A stretch of 54,298 nt of DNA from Piscirickettsiaceae bacterium (GCA_013215775.1 JABSQO010000013.1:1-54298), one strand, 5' to 3'. Positions 23,927 to 35,876 are shown, counted from the stretch's first letter. Made by a program: numbers and translations. Notes: generated by a model from the sequence alone, not told the origin.

Positions 23927-25111
23927 TTAGGCAATAAATTCTGCAATACGTTGTAAGGCATTTTCTAGGTTTTGTTCGCTGGTGGCGATAGACAAACGAA
24001 TATGGTTTTTGAGGCCAAATGCAGTACCAGGAACTACGGCTACACCTTTATCTACCAATAGTGCTTCAGCGAATTCAAGATCATCATTAATGTTAGGCAT
24101 GCGATCTAGCACTTTACTAATATTTGGGAATACATAGAAGGTGCCATCACTATTGAGTGATTCAATACCTTCCATTGCATTTAGTCGCTCTACTACCATA
24201 TCGTGACGTTTCTTGAATTCAATCAACATATCTTGAATACACTGCTGATCACCATTGAGCGCTTCTACCGTGGCAGCTTGAGAGATTGATGCAGGGTTAG
24301 ATGTGCTTTGAGATTGAATCTTTTTCATCGAGGCAATCAATTCTGCTGGCCCAGCAGCATAACCAATTCTCCAGCCGGTCATTGAATAGGCCTTTGATAC
24401 ACCACTTAATACAATAGTCCGGTCATAAAGATCAGGGCAAGCCATGACGATATTGTAGAAGCCTTCCTCCGTCCAAAGGATATGTTCATACATATCATCG
24501 GTGGCAATTAACACGTGAGGATAGTTGCGCAGTACTTCGCCTAGTGAAATGAGCTCACTTTTTGTATAAGCCTTGCCTGAAGGATTAGATGGACTATTTA
24601 TAACAAATAGTCGTGTTTTGTCGGTGATGGCTGCTTCAAGTTGCTCGGGAGTGATTTTGAAATTTTGATCTTGTCCTGCTTCAATAATAACGGGTACACC
24701 GTCAGCAAGTAATACCATATCAGGATAAGAGACCCAATAAGGCGCAGGGATAATAACTTCATCGCCATCATCTAAAATAGTTTGGGTGAGATTGAAAAAA
24801 CTTTGTTTACCACCGGCAGAAACCAAAATCTGATTAGCTTGATATTCAAGCCCATTATCACGAGAAAATTTATCAATAACAGCTTGTTTTAATTCGGCTG
24901 TGCCATCCACCGCGGTATATTTGGTAAAGCCATTATTAATCGCTGTAATAGCTGCGCGTTTGATGTGATCTGGGGTATCAAAATCAGGTTCGCCTGCCCC
25001 CAAACCGATGATATCTTTTCCTTCGGCTTTTAGTGCTGCTGCACGAGCAGTAATGGCAAGAGTAGGAGAGGGTTTAATCCTTTGCACGCGTTGAGATAAC
25101 TTGATGTCCAA
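23927..25111 (-). CDS. aspC: Pyridoxal-phosphate aminotransferase, aspartate aminotransferase type Ib
   Basis: Class I aminotransferase of 394 residues, probably interconverting aspartate/2-oxoglutarate and oxaloacetate/glutamate; cytoplasmic. Motifs: LGAGEPDFDTP (substrate loop), SAGGKQSFFNL, the PLP-contacting NSPSNPSGKAY, the Schiff-base lysine in SGVSKAYSMTGWRIGYAAG, and C-terminal RLSIATS with the substrate-carboxylate Arg. Type Ib sequences begin IKLSQRVQRIKPSPTL, which fits a TTG start at 25111 with AAGGA upstream. An in-frame ATG at 25162 would place the start within the uvrB upstream region and is less likely. Confidence 0.9.
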   Translation of the reverse strand: MDIKLSQRVQRIKPSPTLAITARAAALKAEGKDIIGLGAGEPDFDTPDHIKRAAITAINNGFTKYTAVDGTAELKQAVIDKFSRDNGLEYQANQILVSAGGKQSFFNLTQTILDDGDEVIIPAPYWVSYPDMVLLADGVPVIIEAGQDQNFKITPEQLEAAITDKTRLFVINSPSNPSGKAYTKSELISLGEVLRNYPHVLIATDDMYEHILWTEEGFYNIVMACPDLYDRTIVLSGVSKAYSMTGWRIGYAAGPAELIASMKKIQSQSTSNPASISQAATVEALNGDQQCIQDMLIEFKKRHDMVVERLNAMEGIESLNSDGTFYVFPNISKVLDRMPNINDDLEFAEALLVDKGVAVVPGTAFGLKNHIRLSIATSEQNLENALQRIAEFIA

Positions 25112-25184
25112 AATCTTTCCTTCATAAAACAAATTATTGAGATCTCGGTTAATATACGCCAAACATGAATGATGCAGAAGGTGT

Positions 25185-27200
25185 ATGAATAAACAATTTG
25201 AACTGGTGAGTGAGTTTTCACCGGCTGGTGATCAACCAGCGGCAATTAAAGCCTTAGTTGAAGGATTGAATAATGGTGAAATGTGGCAAACTTTGCTTGG
25301 GGTAACGGGTTCAGGTAAGACCTTTACCATTGCTAATGTTGCGCAACAAGTCCAGCGGCCATTGATGATTTTGGCACCGAATAAAACGCTAGCAGCACAG
25401 TTATACGGTGAGATGAAAGAGTTCTTCCCCAACAATGCGGTGGAATACTTTGTCTCCTATTATGATTATTATCAGCCTGAAGCGTACGTCCCATCATCCG
25501 ATACCTTTATAGATAAAGATGCCTCAGTTAATGAGCAAATTGAACAGATGCGGCTCTCTGCAACCAAAGCCATGCTGGAACGACGTGATGCCATTATCGT
25601 TTCAAGTGTGTCATGTATCTATGGCTTAGGTGATAAAGACTCTTATCTTGGTATGGTTTTGCACTTAATCAAAGGCGATATCATCAATCAGCGTGATGTT
25701 TTAAAACGGTTAGCAGAGCTGCAATATAAACGTAACGATGTTGAACTTCATCGTGCGACGTATCGTGTACGTGGCGACGTCATTGATATTTTCCCAGCGG
25801 AATCAGAACGAGATGCGGTACGTATAGAATTATTTGATGATGAAGTTGAGCAAATCAGTTATTTCGATCCACTAACAGGTGAAATCTTACAACGTGTTAG
25901 TCGTATCACCATTTATCCAAAATCGCATTATGTCACACCACGAGCAAAGTTATTATCGGCCGTTGATAAGATAAAAGAAGAGTTAAGACTGCGGCTGAAA
26001 GTGTTAAATGATGATAATAAGCTAGTTGAAGCTCAGCGTTTGGAGCAACGAACACGATTTGATATCGAGATGATTATGGAGCTGGGTTATTGCAATGGTA
26101 TCGAAAATTACTCGCGCCATTTATCGGGTCGCGGGGAGGGCGAAGCACCACCCACGTTGTTCGATTATTTGCCTGATGATGCATTATTAGTGTTGGATGA
26201 GAGCCATATCATGGTGCCACAAATTGGGGCCATGTATAAAGGTGATCGTTCTCGCAAAGAAACCTTGGTGAATTATGGCTTTCGTTTGCCTTCAGCGTTG
26301 GATAATCGTCCTTTAATGTTTGAAGAATGGGAAAAATTAGCACCACAAACCATTTTTGTTTCTGCAACGCCAGCAGATTATGAAAAAGAGCATTCTAGTT
26401 CGATAGTCGAACAGGTTGTACGGCCAACAGGATTAATTGATCCTGCGGTGGAAATTCGCCCAGTGACAACACAGATCGATGATTTATTATCGGAAGTGAA
26501 TATACGAGCGGCTAAAAATGAACGGGTGTTAGTGACAACCTTAACTAAGCGGATGTCAGAAGATTTAACGGATTATTTGGCTGAACATGGTGTAAAGGTA
26601 CGTTATCTGCATTCGGATATTGATACCGTTGAACGGGTCGAAATATTGCGTGATTTACGTTTAGGGGTATTTGATGTTCTTATCGGTATTAATCTACTGC
26701 GTGAGGGCTTAGATCTTCCAGAAGTATCGCTGGTGGCAATTCTTGATGCCGATAAAGAAGGTTTTTTACGTTCGGAGAGATCGTTAATACAAACCATTGG
26801 TCGTGCTGCACGACATCTTAATGGTAGAGCGATTCTTTATGCTGACAAAATTACCGGCTCCATGAAACGTGCACTTGATGAAACCGACCGTCGTCGTGAA
26901 AAACAGGTTGCTTATAATAAAGAACATGGCATCACACCAAAAGGTGTTAAAAAAGCAATACAAAGGGGTCTAGATGATAAGCAAGAAGAGGCAAGGAATG
27001 ATAGACAATATATTGTCAAAATTGCTGAAGAAAAAGCTAAATATGCAGTATTAACACCAAAACAACTGGCAAAACGGCTGCAACAAATGGAACAAGCCAT
27101 GTATCGACATGCTCAGAATTTAGAATTTGAAGAAGCGGGAAAACTAAGGGATGAAATGGAACATATTCGTTCAATTACCTTAGGGCCAGAAGCGGGATAA
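25185..27200 (+). CDS. uvrB: Excinuclease ABC subunit B
   Basis: Damage-verification helicase of nucleotide excision repair. Length 671 (E. coli 673). Visible: [13 protein letters not shown] at the start; Walker [11 protein letters not shown] (about residues 40-49); the beta-hairpin region [16 protein letters not shown] box [21 protein letters not shown]; motif [17 protein letters not shown] and [13 protein letters not shown]; and the C-terminal UVR domain ([31 protein letters not shown]) that pairs with UvrC. ATG at 25185, divergent from the aminotransferase. tRNA-Val follows after 48 bases. Confidence 0.99.
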   Translation: MNKQFELVSEFSPAGDQPAAIKALVEGLNNGEMWQTLLGVTGSGKTFTIANVAQQVQRPLMILAPNKTLAAQLYGEMKEFFPNNAVEYFVSYYDYYQPEAYVPSSDTFIDKDASVNEQIEQMRLSATKAMLERRDAIIVSSVSCIYGLGDKDSYLGMVLHLIKGDIINQRDVLKRLAELQYKRNDVELHRATYRVRGDVIDIFPAESERDAVRIELFDDEVEQISYFDPLTGEILQRVSRITIYPKSHYVTPRAKLLSAVDKIKEELRLRLKVLNDDNKLVEAQRLEQRTRFDIEMIMELGYCNGIENYSRHLSGRGEGEAPPTLFDYLPDDALLVLDESHIMVPQIGAMYKGDRSRKETLVNYGFRLPSALDNRPLMFEEWEKLAPQTIFVSATPADYEKEHSSSIVEQVVRPTGLIDPAVEIRPVTTQIDDLLSEVNIRAAKNERVLVTTLTKRMSEDLTDYLAEHGVKVRYLHSDIDTVERVEILRDLRLGVFDVLIGINLLREGLDLPEVSLVAILDADKEGFLRSERSLIQTIGRAARHLNGRAILYADKITGSMKRALDETDRRREKQVAYNKEHGITPKGVKKAIQRGLDDKQEEARNDRQYIVKIAEEKAKYAVLTPKQLAKRLQQMEQAMYRHAQNLEFEEAGKLRDEMEHIRSITLGPEAG

Positions 27201-27204
27201 AATC

Positions 27205-27232
27205 TTGCGTTAAACAGATAGCACTGTATAAT
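27205..27232 (+). promoter_or_regulatory. Sigma-70 promoter of tRNA-Val
   Basis: TTGCGT (27205-27210) and perfect TATAAT (27227-27232) with a 16-base spacer, 17 bases ahead of the tRNA. Confidence 0.85.
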
Positions 27233-27248
27233 CCTCTCGCTTAACGGC

Positions 27249-27325
27249 AGGCGCGTAGCTCAGTTGGTTAGAGCACTACCTTGACATGGTAGGGGTCGGT
27301 GGTTCGAATCCACTCGTGCCTACCA
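27249..27325 (+). tRNA. tRNA-Val (GAC)
   Basis: A 77-base cloverleaf with CCA encoded. Acceptor AGGCGCG pairs with CGTGCCT (one G-U), anticodon loop TTGACAT gives GAC, T-loop TTCGAAT. Confidence 0.98.
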
Positions 27326-27338
27326 AATATATTTATTG

Positions 27339-27363
27339 AAAGCATCATTATAGGTGCTTTTTT
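27339..27363 (+). terminator. Intrinsic terminator after tRNA-Val
   Basis: AAAGCATC (27339-27346) and GGTGCTTT (27353-27360) pair with one G-U, loop of 6, then TTT within a T-rich stretch. It separates the tRNA from thrS. Confidence 0.8.
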
Positions 27364-27409
27364 GGTTTTTACGGCCCTTTGTATCGGTCACAACCAAGGA
27401 ATACAGCAC

Positions 27410-29335
27410 ATGATTTCTGTAACACTCCCTGATGGCAGTCAACGCCAGTTTGATCACCCTGTTTCTATTTTTGATATTGCTAATGATATTGGTGCCGGCT
27501 TAGCGCGTGCCGCATTAGCGGGTAAGGTCAATGGTCAATTAGTTGATACCTCACACATCATTGAACAAGATGCTGATATTGCCATTATTACCGACAGAGA
27601 TGAAGAAGGCTTGGATATTATTCGCCATTCGACTTCTCATTTGATGGCTCAAGCAGTGAAGCAGTTGTTTCCTGAAGCTCAAGTGACTATTGGTCCGGTT
27701 ATCGAAGATGGATTTTATTACGATTTTTCATATGCTCCAGGTTTTTCATCAGAAGATTTAACGCGCATTGAAAAACGTATGCAAGAGATAGTGAAACAGG
27801 ATCTTCCTATTGTACGGGAAGAAATTTCGCGTGAAGCGGGTATTGAGTTTTTCCGTGAAATGGGTGAAGAGTACAAGGCTGAAATTCTGGAAGATATTCC
27901 AAAAGGTGAAACATTATCCCTTTATCGTCAAGATGATTTTATCGATCTTTGTCGTGGTCCCCATGTACCAAGTACGGGTAAATTAAAAGCATTCAAACTG
28001 ATGAAACTGGCGGGTGCATACTGGCGTGGTAATTCGGACAATGAAATGCTTCAAAGGGTCTATGGCACAGCATGGACAGATAAAAAAGCCTTAAAACAAT
28101 ATCTATTCCGCTTGGAAGAAGCAGAAAAGCGCGATCATCGTAAAATTGCTAAAAAGCTAAATCTATTCCACCTACAAGAAGAAGCGCCAGGCATGATCTT
28201 TTGGCATGATAATGGCTGGCGGATTTATCGGGAAGTAGAAAATTATATTCGCAACGTATTAGAACAAAATGGTTATCAAGAGGTGCGTACACCACAAGTA
28301 GTGGATCGTTCTTTATGGGAAAAATCAGGACATTGGGATAAGTTTGGTGACATGATTTTCACCACTGAGACGGATAATCGTGATTATGCGATTAAGCCAA
28401 TGAATTGCCCATGTCATGTACAAATCTTTAATCAAGGTTTGAAAAGTTATCGCGACTTACCATTGCGAATGGCTGAATTTGGTTCATGTCACCGTAATGA
28501 ACCATCGGGTACATTGCATGGTTTGATGCGTTTACGCAGCTTTACTCAAGACGATGCTCATATTTTCTGTACTGAAGATCAGATTCAATCAGAGGTCTCT
28601 GCCTTTATGGATTTGCTACAAAACGTGTATGCAGACTTTGGTTTTAATGAAATTATCGTTAAATTATCAACTCGACCTGAAAATAGAGTGGGTAGTGATG
28701 ATGTTTGGGATAAGGCAGAACATGCATTAGAACGGGCGTTAAATGACAAAGGTCTTGAATGGGACTTGCAACCGGGTGAAGGTGCATTTTATGGCCCTAA
28801 GATTGAATTCTCATTAAAAGATTGTCTTGGTCGTGTTTGGCAATGCGGTACGATTCAAGTCGATTTCTCGATGCCAGGTCGTTTAGATGCAACATATGTC
28901 GCTAGTGATGGCAGTAAACAAGTACCTGTTATGTTGCACCGAGCGATATTGGGATCATTAGAACGATTCATAGGTATTTTGATTGAAGAGTATGCTGGAG
29001 CATTCCCAACTTGGTTGGCGCCGCGTCAAGTTGTCGTCATGGGAATCAGTCAAAATCAGTCCGAATATGTTCAAAAAATTGCTAAAGAATTACAAAATAA
29101 AGGATTTAGAACAGATATAGACTTGAGAAATGAGAAGATAGGCTTTAAAATACGCGAGCACACATTGCGTCGGATACCTTATTTAGTTGTAGTTGGGGAT
29201 CGAGAAGCGCAGGAGAACGCCGTGGCAGTACGTACTCGCAAGGGTGAAGACTTAGGTGTAATGACACTTGATGAATTTGCGCAAACCTTGTCTGAAGACG
29301 TCGCTAGCCGCGGTCGAATTATTTTAGAGGACTAG
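27410..29335 (+). CDS. thrS: Threonine--tRNA ligase
   Basis: Charges tRNA-Thr. Length 641 from ATG 27410 (E. coli 642); a much earlier in-frame codon runs back through tRNA-Val and is not used. AAGGAA precedes the ATG. Domain order: TGS (residues 1-60), editing domain with [11 protein letters not shown] (His pair region) and the SAD motif area, class II catalytic core with motif 2 [11 protein letters not shown] and motif 3 [18 protein letters not shown], zinc-site Cys in [10 protein letters not shown], and the anticodon-binding C-terminal domain. First gene of thrS-infC-rpmI-rplT-pheST-ihfA. Confidence 0.99.
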   Translation: MISVTLPDGSQRQFDHPVSIFDIANDIGAGLARAALAGKVNGQLVDTSHIIEQDADIAIITDRDEEGLDIIRHSTSHLMAQAVKQLFPEAQVTIGPVIEDGFYYDFSYAPGFSSEDLTRIEKRMQEIVKQDLPIVREEISREAGIEFFREMGEEYKAEILEDIPKGETLSLYRQDDFIDLCRGPHVPSTGKLKAFKLMKLAGAYWRGNSDNEMLQRVYGTAWTDKKALKQYLFRLEEAEKRDHRKIAKKLNLFHLQEEAPGMIFWHDNGWRIYREVENYIRNVLEQNGYQEVRTPQVVDRSLWEKSGHWDKFGDMIFTTETDNRDYAIKPMNCPCHVQIFNQGLKSYRDLPLRMAEFGSCHRNEPSGTLHGLMRLRSFTQDDAHIFCTEDQIQSEVSAFMDLLQNVYADFGFNEIIVKLSTRPENRVGSDDVWDKAEHALERALNDKGLEWDLQPGEGAFYGPKIEFSLKDCLGRVWQCGTIQVDFSMPGRLDATYVASDGSKQVPVMLHRAILGSLERFIGILIEEYAGAFPTWLAPRQVVVMGISQNQSEYVQKIAKELQNKGFRTDIDLRNEKIGFKIREHTLRRIPYLVVVGDREAQENAVAVRTRKGEDLGVMTLDEFAQTLSEDVASRGRIILED

Positions 29336-29339
29336 AAAT

Positions 29340-29855
29340 ATCGCTACTGATGATAAAAAGCTGAATGGTGAGATTACAGCCAGAGAAGTACGCCTTACTG
29401 GCGCTGATGGAACCCAACTAGGAGTTGTTCCTTTAGCGAAAGCAAAGGAATTAGCAGAAGAAGCGGATTTGGATTTGGTGGAGATTTCTGCGCAAGCAAA
29501 ACCACCGGTTTGTCGTATTATGGATTACGGCAAGTATGTGTTTGAAGCTAATAAGCAAAAACAAATTGCTAAGAAAAAGCAAAAACAGATACAAGTTAAA
29601 GAGATCAAATTTAGACCAGGGACAGAAGAAGGGGATTATCAGGTAAAACTACGCAACCTGACACGTTTCCTTGAAGAGGGTAATAAAACTAAAGTTAGTC
29701 TTCGCTTTCGTGGACGCGAAATGGCGCATCAGGACTTAGGATTGAAGTTGCTTGTACGAGTAGCAGAAGATCTAAAAGAACTGTCCGTTATTGAGCAACG
29801 TCCTAAGAAAGAAGGACGTCAAATGATTATGGTTTTAGCACCTAGTAAAAAGTAA
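29340..29855 (+). CDS. infC: Translation initiation factor IF-3 (non-canonical AUC start)
   Basis: Prevents premature 50S joining and checks start codon and initiator tRNA fidelity. The reading frame opens at a TAG (29325-29327) and has no ATG, GTG or TTG before 29469, yet the sequence is IF3 from [19 protein letters not shown] onward. AGAGGA (29326-29331) is 8 bases ahead of ATC at 29340, so AUC is the likely start, giving 171 residues (E. coli 180, AUU start). Conserved parts are VDLVEIS-like [37 protein letters not shown] and [10 protein letters not shown]. Such starts let IF3 repress its own synthesis. Confidence 0.93.
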   Translation: MATDDKKLNGEITAREVRLTGADGTQLGVVPLAKAKELAEEADLDLVEISAQAKPPVCRIMDYGKYVFEANKQKQIAKKKQKQIQVKEIKFRPGTEEGDYQVKLRNLTRFLEEGNKTKVSLRFRGREMAHQDLGLKLLVRVAEDLKELSVIEQRPKKEGRQMIMVLAPSKK

Positions 29856-29919
29856 TGTAATTGCCCATGGCTTGGGTTGTTATACATAATAATTAATTAC
29901 GAATGCGGAGTTCGAAATA

Positions 29920-30117
29920 ATGCCAAAATTAAAAACACATCGAGGTGCTGCCAAGCGCTTCAAAAAAACTGGTAGCGGTAAATTTAAACGTGCACAAGCG
30001 TTTACTAGCCACATCCTTACTAAGAAGAGCACAAAGCGGAAACGCCAATTGCGTTCTACATTGATGATTTGTAAAGCAGATCATATGTCAGTTCGTAAAA
30101 TGTTGCCTAATCACTAA
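29920..30117 (+). CDS. rpmI: 50S ribosomal protein L35
   Basis: Ribosomal protein of 65 residues, the usual length, with [20 protein letters not shown] at the N-terminus and [15 protein letters not shown] in the middle. Lies 64 bases after infC and 15 bases before rplT. In E. coli this gap is the L20 autoregulation region; whether an L20-binding fold exists here was not tested. Confidence 0.98.
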   Translation: MPKLKTHRGAAKRFKKTGSGKFKRAQAFTSHILTKKSTKRKRQLRSTLMICKADHMSVRKMLPNH

Positions 30118-30132
30118 TTAAGGAGTTATCTC

Positions 30133-30492
30133 ATGCCAAGAGTAAAACGTGGTGTAGTCGCTCATGCGCGACACAAAAAAGTTATCAAGCAGGCCAAAGG
30201 TTATAGTGGTCGTCGTAAAAATGTCTACCGTGTTGCTGTTCAAGCAGTAACCAAAGCGGGTCAATATGCATACCGTGATCGTCGTCAGAAAAAACGTGTA
30301 TTCCGTGCTTTATGGATTGTTCGTATTAATGCCGGCGCACGTGAGTGTGGATTGTCATACAGCAAATTGATCGATGGCTTGAAAAAAGCAGCGATCGAAA
30401 TTGATCGTAAAGTTCTTGCTGATCTTGCAATGAATGATACCGCAGCATTTGCGGCAATTGCAGAACAAGCGAAGGCTGCACTAGCAAAATAA
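30133..30492 (+). CDS. rplT: 50S ribosomal protein L20
   Basis: Assembly protein of the large subunit, 119 residues (E. coli 118). Signature [23 protein letters not shown] and [21 protein letters not shown] are present. AAGGAG precedes ATG 30133. It is the last ribosomal gene before a strong terminator and pheS; in related bacteria L20 represses rpmI-rplT translation. Confidence 0.98.
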   Translation: MPRVKRGVVAHARHKKVIKQAKGYSGRRKNVYRVAVQAVTKAGQYAYRDRRQKKRVFRALWIVRINAGARECGLSYSKLIDGLKKAAIEIDRKVLADLAMNDTAAFAAIAEQAKAALAK

Positions 30493-30534
30493 TGTTGTCG
30501 CTTGTCAAAAGCGAACAATATTATGCTGATTTAG

Positions 30535-30562
30535 AAAAGGGCCGTTTTGACGGCCCTTTTTT
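30535..30562 (+). terminator. Terminator/attenuator between rplT and pheS
   Basis: AAAAGGGCCGT (30535-30545) pairs perfectly with ACGGCCCTTTT (30550-30560) around a TTTG loop and ends in a T-run. A second weaker hairpin (about 30494-30518) precedes it. As in E. coli pheST it may attenuate, but no leader peptide with Phe codons upstream of the stem is seen. Confidence 0.9.
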
Positions 30563-30573
30563 GTTTATAGTGA

Positions 30574-31629
<1,056 letters not shown>

Positions 31630-31646
31630 TATTGAGATAACACACG

Positions 31647-34025
31647 ATGAAATTTAGTGAAAAATGGTTACGTGAGTGGGTTAATCCTGAGATTGATACG
31701 ACAACATTGGTTGAACAACTTACGCTTGCAGGTTTAGAGGTCGATGCTGTTGAACCTGTTGCTGGTGAGTTTTCTGGTGTAGTCGTCGGCCAAGTTGTGG
31801 CGGTTGAACCGCATCCTGATGCTGATAAATTACAATGCTGCCAAGTTAATGTTGCGGGTGATGAATTATTATCAATTGTTTGTGGCGCAGCAAATGTTCG
31901 CCAAGATTTAAAAATTCCAGTTGCTATTGTAGGTTCGGTGTTACCTGGAAATTTCAACATTAAAAAAGCCAAATTACGCGGTGTCGAATCATTTGGCATG
32001 TTGTGCAGCGCGAAAGAATTAGGTTTAGCTGAAAGTGCTGATGGTTTAATGGAATTAGCTAATGATGCACCTGTTGGAACAGATTTTAGAGATTATTTAG
32101 ATCTTGATGATGTGTCGATTGATGTTGATTTAACTCCAAACCGTAGTGATTGCTTAGGTATCGCTGGCATTGCTCGTGAAGTGGGAGTGTTAACAGCTTG
32201 TGATGTTACCAACTGGCCTCAAAAAACGATTAATGAACAAAGCCAAACAACATTTAAAGTTGAAGTTGAAGATAACAAAGCCTGCCCTCGTTATGTCGGA
32301 CGTGTTATTGAAAATGTGGATGTCAATGCGGCAACACCCATTTGGATGCAAGAAAAATTACGACGCAGTGGCTTACGTTCACTGAGCCCTGTTGTAGATG
32401 TCACTAACTATGTGATGCTAGAACTAGGTCAGCCGATGCATGCATTTGATTTAGATAAATTAAATGGTGGCATTCATGTTAGAACAGCCCAACAAAATGA
32501 AAAAATAACATTATTAAATGGCCAAGAAGTTGAAATTAATGCTGAGACCTTAGTTATTGCTGATGATTCATCTGTCTTAGCGCTGGCAGGTATTATGGGT
32601 GGGCAAGATTCAAGTGTTGGCGATCACACGACTAATTTATTCCTAGAAGCTGCATTCTTTAATCCACTTTCGATTGCAGGTAAAGCACGAGGGTATGGTC
32701 TTCATACAGATTCATCACACCGTTTTGAGCGTGGTGTTGATCCTGAGTTAGCGGCAAGTGCAATGAATCGTGCTACTGAATTGTTGCTTGAAATTGTTGG
32801 TGGCCAAGCAGGTCCTATCACGGAAGTAGTATCTGAGTCTGATTTACCAGTGACACAAGTGATCACATTACGTGCAGCTAGAATCAAACGTGTATTGGGA
32901 ATTACGATTGAGGCACAACAAGTTGAAGAACAACTAACACGACTTGGTTTAACGGTAGAAAAAAATAATGAAGCTTGGCAAGTAACGATACCTAGTTTCC
33001 GTTTTGACTTAGCGATTGAAGTTGATTTAATTGAAGAGTTAGGTCGCTTATATGGTTATGATAAATTGCCGGAAACACGACCACAAGGCGCTATATTAAC
33101 TAGCGATATATCTGAAAACACATTGGCAACACACCGTCTGCAATCGTTATTAGTTGATCGTGGATACCAAGAAGCGATTACCTACAGTTTTGTTGATCCT
33201 ACCATTCAACAACACTTAGCTGTCGAGGGTGAACAAGCAATTGCATTAGCTAATCCAATTTCGGCTGACTTATCCGTTATGCGGACATCACTATGGCCTG
33301 GGCTTCTTCAAGCATTAGCTTATAACCTGAATAGACAACACGATCGAGTACGTTTATTTGAAGTTGGCAGAATCTTTAGTGGTACCCAAGATAATGTAGA
33401 GCAACATCGACATATTGGTGGAGTACTGTGCGGAAGTCGTTATGAAGAGCAATGGGCGGATAAACAGCGTCCAGTAGATTTCTTTGATGCTAAAGCAGAT
33501 GTTGAAGCGCTATTAGATCTTGGTAGAAATACCGATGTTCGATTTGTTGTAGAACAACACCCAGCATTACATCCAGGGCAATCTGCACGAATTTATAAAG
33601 GTGACAAAGCCATTGGATGGATAGGGGCTCTACATCCAAGACTCAATAAGCCACTCGAGTTAAAAACCAGAGTTTATGTGTTTGAATTAACGTTGTCAGC
33701 CGTATTAGCTGCCAATATACCTAAATTTGAACAACTATCACGATTCCCTGCAATCCGTCGTGATTTAGCATTAGTTGTTGATAGTCAGATAACGGCTGGG
33801 AAAATTGATCATTGCCTGAATGGTGTTAGATCTGATATTCTTAAGTCAATTCAACTATTTGACGTCTATTCTGGAGATGGTGTCGAGCTTGGTAAGAAGA
33901 GTATTGCAGTTGCATTTCATCTGCAACATGCTGAGCGAACATTAACAGATGAAGAGGTTGATGCACTTATGCTGACGGTGACCGAAAGGTTACAAGAGCA
34001 AACTGGTGCAACGATCAGAACGTAA
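31647..34025 (+). CDS. pheT: Phenylalanine--tRNA ligase beta subunit
   Basis: Beta subunit, with editing and tRNA-binding functions. Length 792 (E. coli 795). Order: tRNA-binding OB domain (VVGQVVAVEPHPDADKLQCC, residues 40-150), B3/B4 editing region (GQPMHAFDLDKL), B5 (RIKRVLGI...), catalytic-like core (GYQEAITYSFVDP, MRTSLWPGLLQAL) and C-terminal FDX anticodon-binding domain (FPAIRRDLALVVD, FDVYSGDGVE). Confidence 0.98.
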   Translation: MKFSEKWLREWVNPEIDTTTLVEQLTLAGLEVDAVEPVAGEFSGVVVGQVVAVEPHPDADKLQCCQVNVAGDELLSIVCGAANVRQDLKIPVAIVGSVLPGNFNIKKAKLRGVESFGMLCSAKELGLAESADGLMELANDAPVGTDFRDYLDLDDVSIDVDLTPNRSDCLGIAGIAREVGVLTACDVTNWPQKTINEQSQTTFKVEVEDNKACPRYVGRVIENVDVNAATPIWMQEKLRRSGLRSLSPVVDVTNYVMLELGQPMHAFDLDKLNGGIHVRTAQQNEKITLLNGQEVEINAETLVIADDSSVLALAGIMGGQDSSVGDHTTNLFLEAAFFNPLSIAGKARGYGLHTDSSHRFERGVDPELAASAMNRATELLLEIVGGQAGPITEVVSESDLPVTQVITLRAARIKRVLGITIEAQQVEEQLTRLGLTVEKNNEAWQVTIPSFRFDLAIEVDLIEELGRLYGYDKLPETRPQGAILTSDISENTLATHRLQSLLVDRGYQEAITYSFVDPTIQQHLAVEGEQAIALANPISADLSVMRTSLWPGLLQALAYNLNRQHDRVRLFEVGRIFSGTQDNVEQHRHIGGVLCGSRYEEQWADKQRPVDFFDAKADVEALLDLGRNTDVRFVVEQHPALHPGQSARIYKGDKAIGWIGALHPRLNKPLELKTRVYVFELTLSAVLAANIPKFEQLSRFPAIRRDLALVVDSQITAGKIDHCLNGVRSDILKSIQLFDVYSGDGVELGKKSIAVAFHLQHAERTLTDEEVDALMLTVTERLQEQTGATIRT

Positions 34026-34059
34026 TTGATATATATGATTAAGATTTTTAGAGGTATAC

Positions 34060-34356
34060 ATGGCACTTACTAAAGCCGATATGACGGAACAACTTTATGA
34101 CGAGTTGGGGTTTAATAAGCGAGAAGCGAAAGAATTAGTAGAAATGTTCTTCGAAGAAGTTCGTTCCGCGTTAGAGAGTGGCGAACATGTCAAATTATCA
34201 GGTTTTGGTAACTTTGAATTACGTGATAAAAGTGAACGACCAGGTAGAAATCCAAAGACCGGCGAAGAAATCCCTATTTCTGCGCGTCGCGTTGTCACCT
34301 TTCGCCCAGGTCAGAAACTAAAAGCAAAGGTGGATAGTTATGCTAGAAGCGAGTAA
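34060..34356 (+). CDS. ihfA: Integration host factor subunit alpha
   Basis: DNA-bending nucleoid protein forming a heterodimer with IhfB. Length 98 (E. coli 99). [47 protein letters not shown] (the arm with the intercalating Pro) and [14 protein letters not shown] are characteristic. GAGGTATAC-type binding site ahead of ATG 34060. Overlaps the MerR gene by 17 bases. Conserved position after pheT. Confidence 0.98.
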   Translation: MALTKADMTEQLYDELGFNKREAKELVEMFFEEVRSALESGEHVKLSGFGNFELRDKSERPGRNPKTGEEIPISARRVVTFRPGQKLKAKVDSYARSE

Positions 34357-34699
34357 TAACAATGAATTACCAGTCATTCCAGGAAAGCGTTATTTCACTA
34401 TTGGCGAGGTAAGTGAACTATGTGGTGTTAAGCCGCATGTACTTCGTTACTGGGAGCAAGAGTTTTCACAACTTAAACCTGTTAAACGCCGTGGGAATAG
34501 ACGTTATTATCAGCGTCATGATGTGGTCTTGATTCGTGAAATTCGTGGACTATTGTATGAAGAAGGTTTCACTATTGGTGGTGCACGCCAACGTCTTGAA
34601 AATGATGCTAAACCTACATTATCAACAGATACGAATAAAAAACAAATCATTCAAGAAATGCTGACAGAGCTTGCTGAAATCCGCGCTCTATTAGCTTAA
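34340..34699 (+). CDS. MerR-family transcriptional regulator
   Basis: DNA-binding protein of 119 residues with the N-terminal winged helix: [45 protein letters not shown]. The C-terminal part is a short coiled coil ([18 protein letters not shown]) with no Cys or ligand domain, so no obvious effector. This small MerR-like gene next to ihfA is widely conserved in gammaproteobacteria; role unknown. Its start lies inside the ihfA 3' end, implying coupled translation. tRNA-Pro follows 46 bases on. Confidence 0.9.
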   Translation: MLEASNNNELPVIPGKRYFTIGEVSELCGVKPHVLRYWEQEFSQLKPVKRRGNRRYYQRHDVVLIREIRGLLYEEGFTIGGARQRLENDAKPTLSTDTNKKQIIQEMLTELAEIRALLA

Positions 34700-34745
34700 A
34701 TACTATTTTCTAGCACCACATTCGTGGTCTGCACTTTACATATAT

Positions 34746-34822
34746 CGGGGCATGGCGCAGTCTGGTAGCGCACTTGTCTGGGGGACAAGGGGTCGCAAGT
34801 TCGAATCTTGCTGTTCCGACCA
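34746..34822 (+). tRNA. tRNA-Pro (GGG)
   Basis: A 77-base cloverleaf with CCA encoded. Acceptor CGGGGCA pairs with TGTTCCG (two G-U), anticodon stem CTTGT/ACAAG with loop CTGGGGG gives GGG, T-loop TTCGAAT. No clear intrinsic terminator follows. Confidence 0.97.
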
Positions 34823-34959
34823 TATATACCAACAGTTTACGAAGTTTTAAATTAGTCTAATATTTTGCTTTGTGGGGTCTTGTGACAATCCATTTTATTG
34901 TCCATTGCCAAAGAAGCTAATGTCTAAAAACACACATACTTTGACCATGACAAATGACA

Positions 34960-35787
34960 TTATCTATGTTGAACTGCAACCACAACGTTCTGCCATAGAT
35001 TCTGAACATTGTCTTTTAACTGCAGTAAATCAGTTTCATTTTCAGCGTTAGGAAAAACAGTGAAAAGCATTTCTATCCCAATCGTTATGTAATTTGCACT
35101 TGTCATAAGCAATAATGACATCTCCCCCGTTTTCTGGGTAAAGGAGTTGATACTAATAATTTCATCATCATTGTCATCAAAAATCAGGTCGGTTTCGATT
35201 GAATGCACTGTGGAGTGAACTGCTTCACTGAGTAGTGGATATGTCGTACGATAGTCATTAAGCATTCCAGCCATATCTGCTTTCATGTAGATTTTAAAAT
35301 TTTCTCGGTCGACATCTTCAGCACTGGCTATAATTTTATCTAAAGTTTTGAGTTCATCATGGGTATACGTTGCTGTCGTTTTTTGTTGTTCCCTGATACG
35401 CTTTAGCAGTATTAATCGCTGATCATCATCGCCCAATATTAAGGCATCAAATAAATCCGCATTTTCATGTAATGCGACTAGATTGAATAACGTTTCAAGC
35501 ATGCAACGTAACATGATCTCTACCTGGTGGACCATTCCTCGTTCGGCCATAATAATTAGCGCTTGGTAATGAGATAACATTCTCTGAAAATACAACATGA
35601 CATACACTTCTTTTCTGTCATCCGGATGAACAACAGCTTTATTTAATGCAGAATGGGCTAGTACATTTAGATTATTGCAAACTGTAAAATGTTCAGAAGT
35701 GATGACTTCTAAGGCAATATGGTTTGTACTACTTTCATCGGATAAAAAGCCAACGTCATTGAATTTAGGCTTATTGTTGATATTCAT
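34960..35787 (-). CDS. DUF5677-type protein
   Basis: Predicted all-helical cytoplasmic protein of 275 residues resembling DUF5677. The helical core has MLYFQRMLSHYQALIIMAE, then GMVHQVEIMLRCMLETLFNLVAL (with the R-x2-LE motif typical of the family), LKRIREQQ and SEAVHSTVHSIETDL with a conserved His. No catalytic function is known for the family, which is often found in accessory or defence-type regions. It is a single gene next to tRNA-Pro, and the perfect inverted repeat at 35877-35893 lies about 90 bases upstream. Family call is from motif recall. Confidence 0.65.
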   Translation of the reverse strand: MNINNKPKFNDVGFLSDESSTNHIALEVITSEHFTVCNNLNVLAHSALNKAVVHPDDRKEVYVMLYFQRMLSHYQALIIMAERGMVHQVEIMLRCMLETLFNLVALHENADLFDALILGDDDQRLILLKRIREQQKTTATYTHDELKTLDKIIASAEDVDRENFKIYMKADMAGMLNDYRTTYPLLSEAVHSTVHSIETDLIFDDNDDEIISINSFTQKTGEMSLLLMTSANYITIGIEMLFTVFPNAENETDLLQLKDNVQNLWQNVVVAVQHR

Positions 35788-35876
35788 GATGTTTCCTTTC
35801 TGCTTTTGTAAAATATTTACTTTAATTCTATTCCATATCTATGACTATCTGAGAAGGTATTTAAAGGTATAGATTG

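Noticed and set aside
27299-27409. Extended N-terminus of thrS running back into tRNA-Val
   Set aside because: It would translate the 3' end of the tRNA and its terminator; ThrRS families begin at MISVTLPDG, preceded by AAGGAA.
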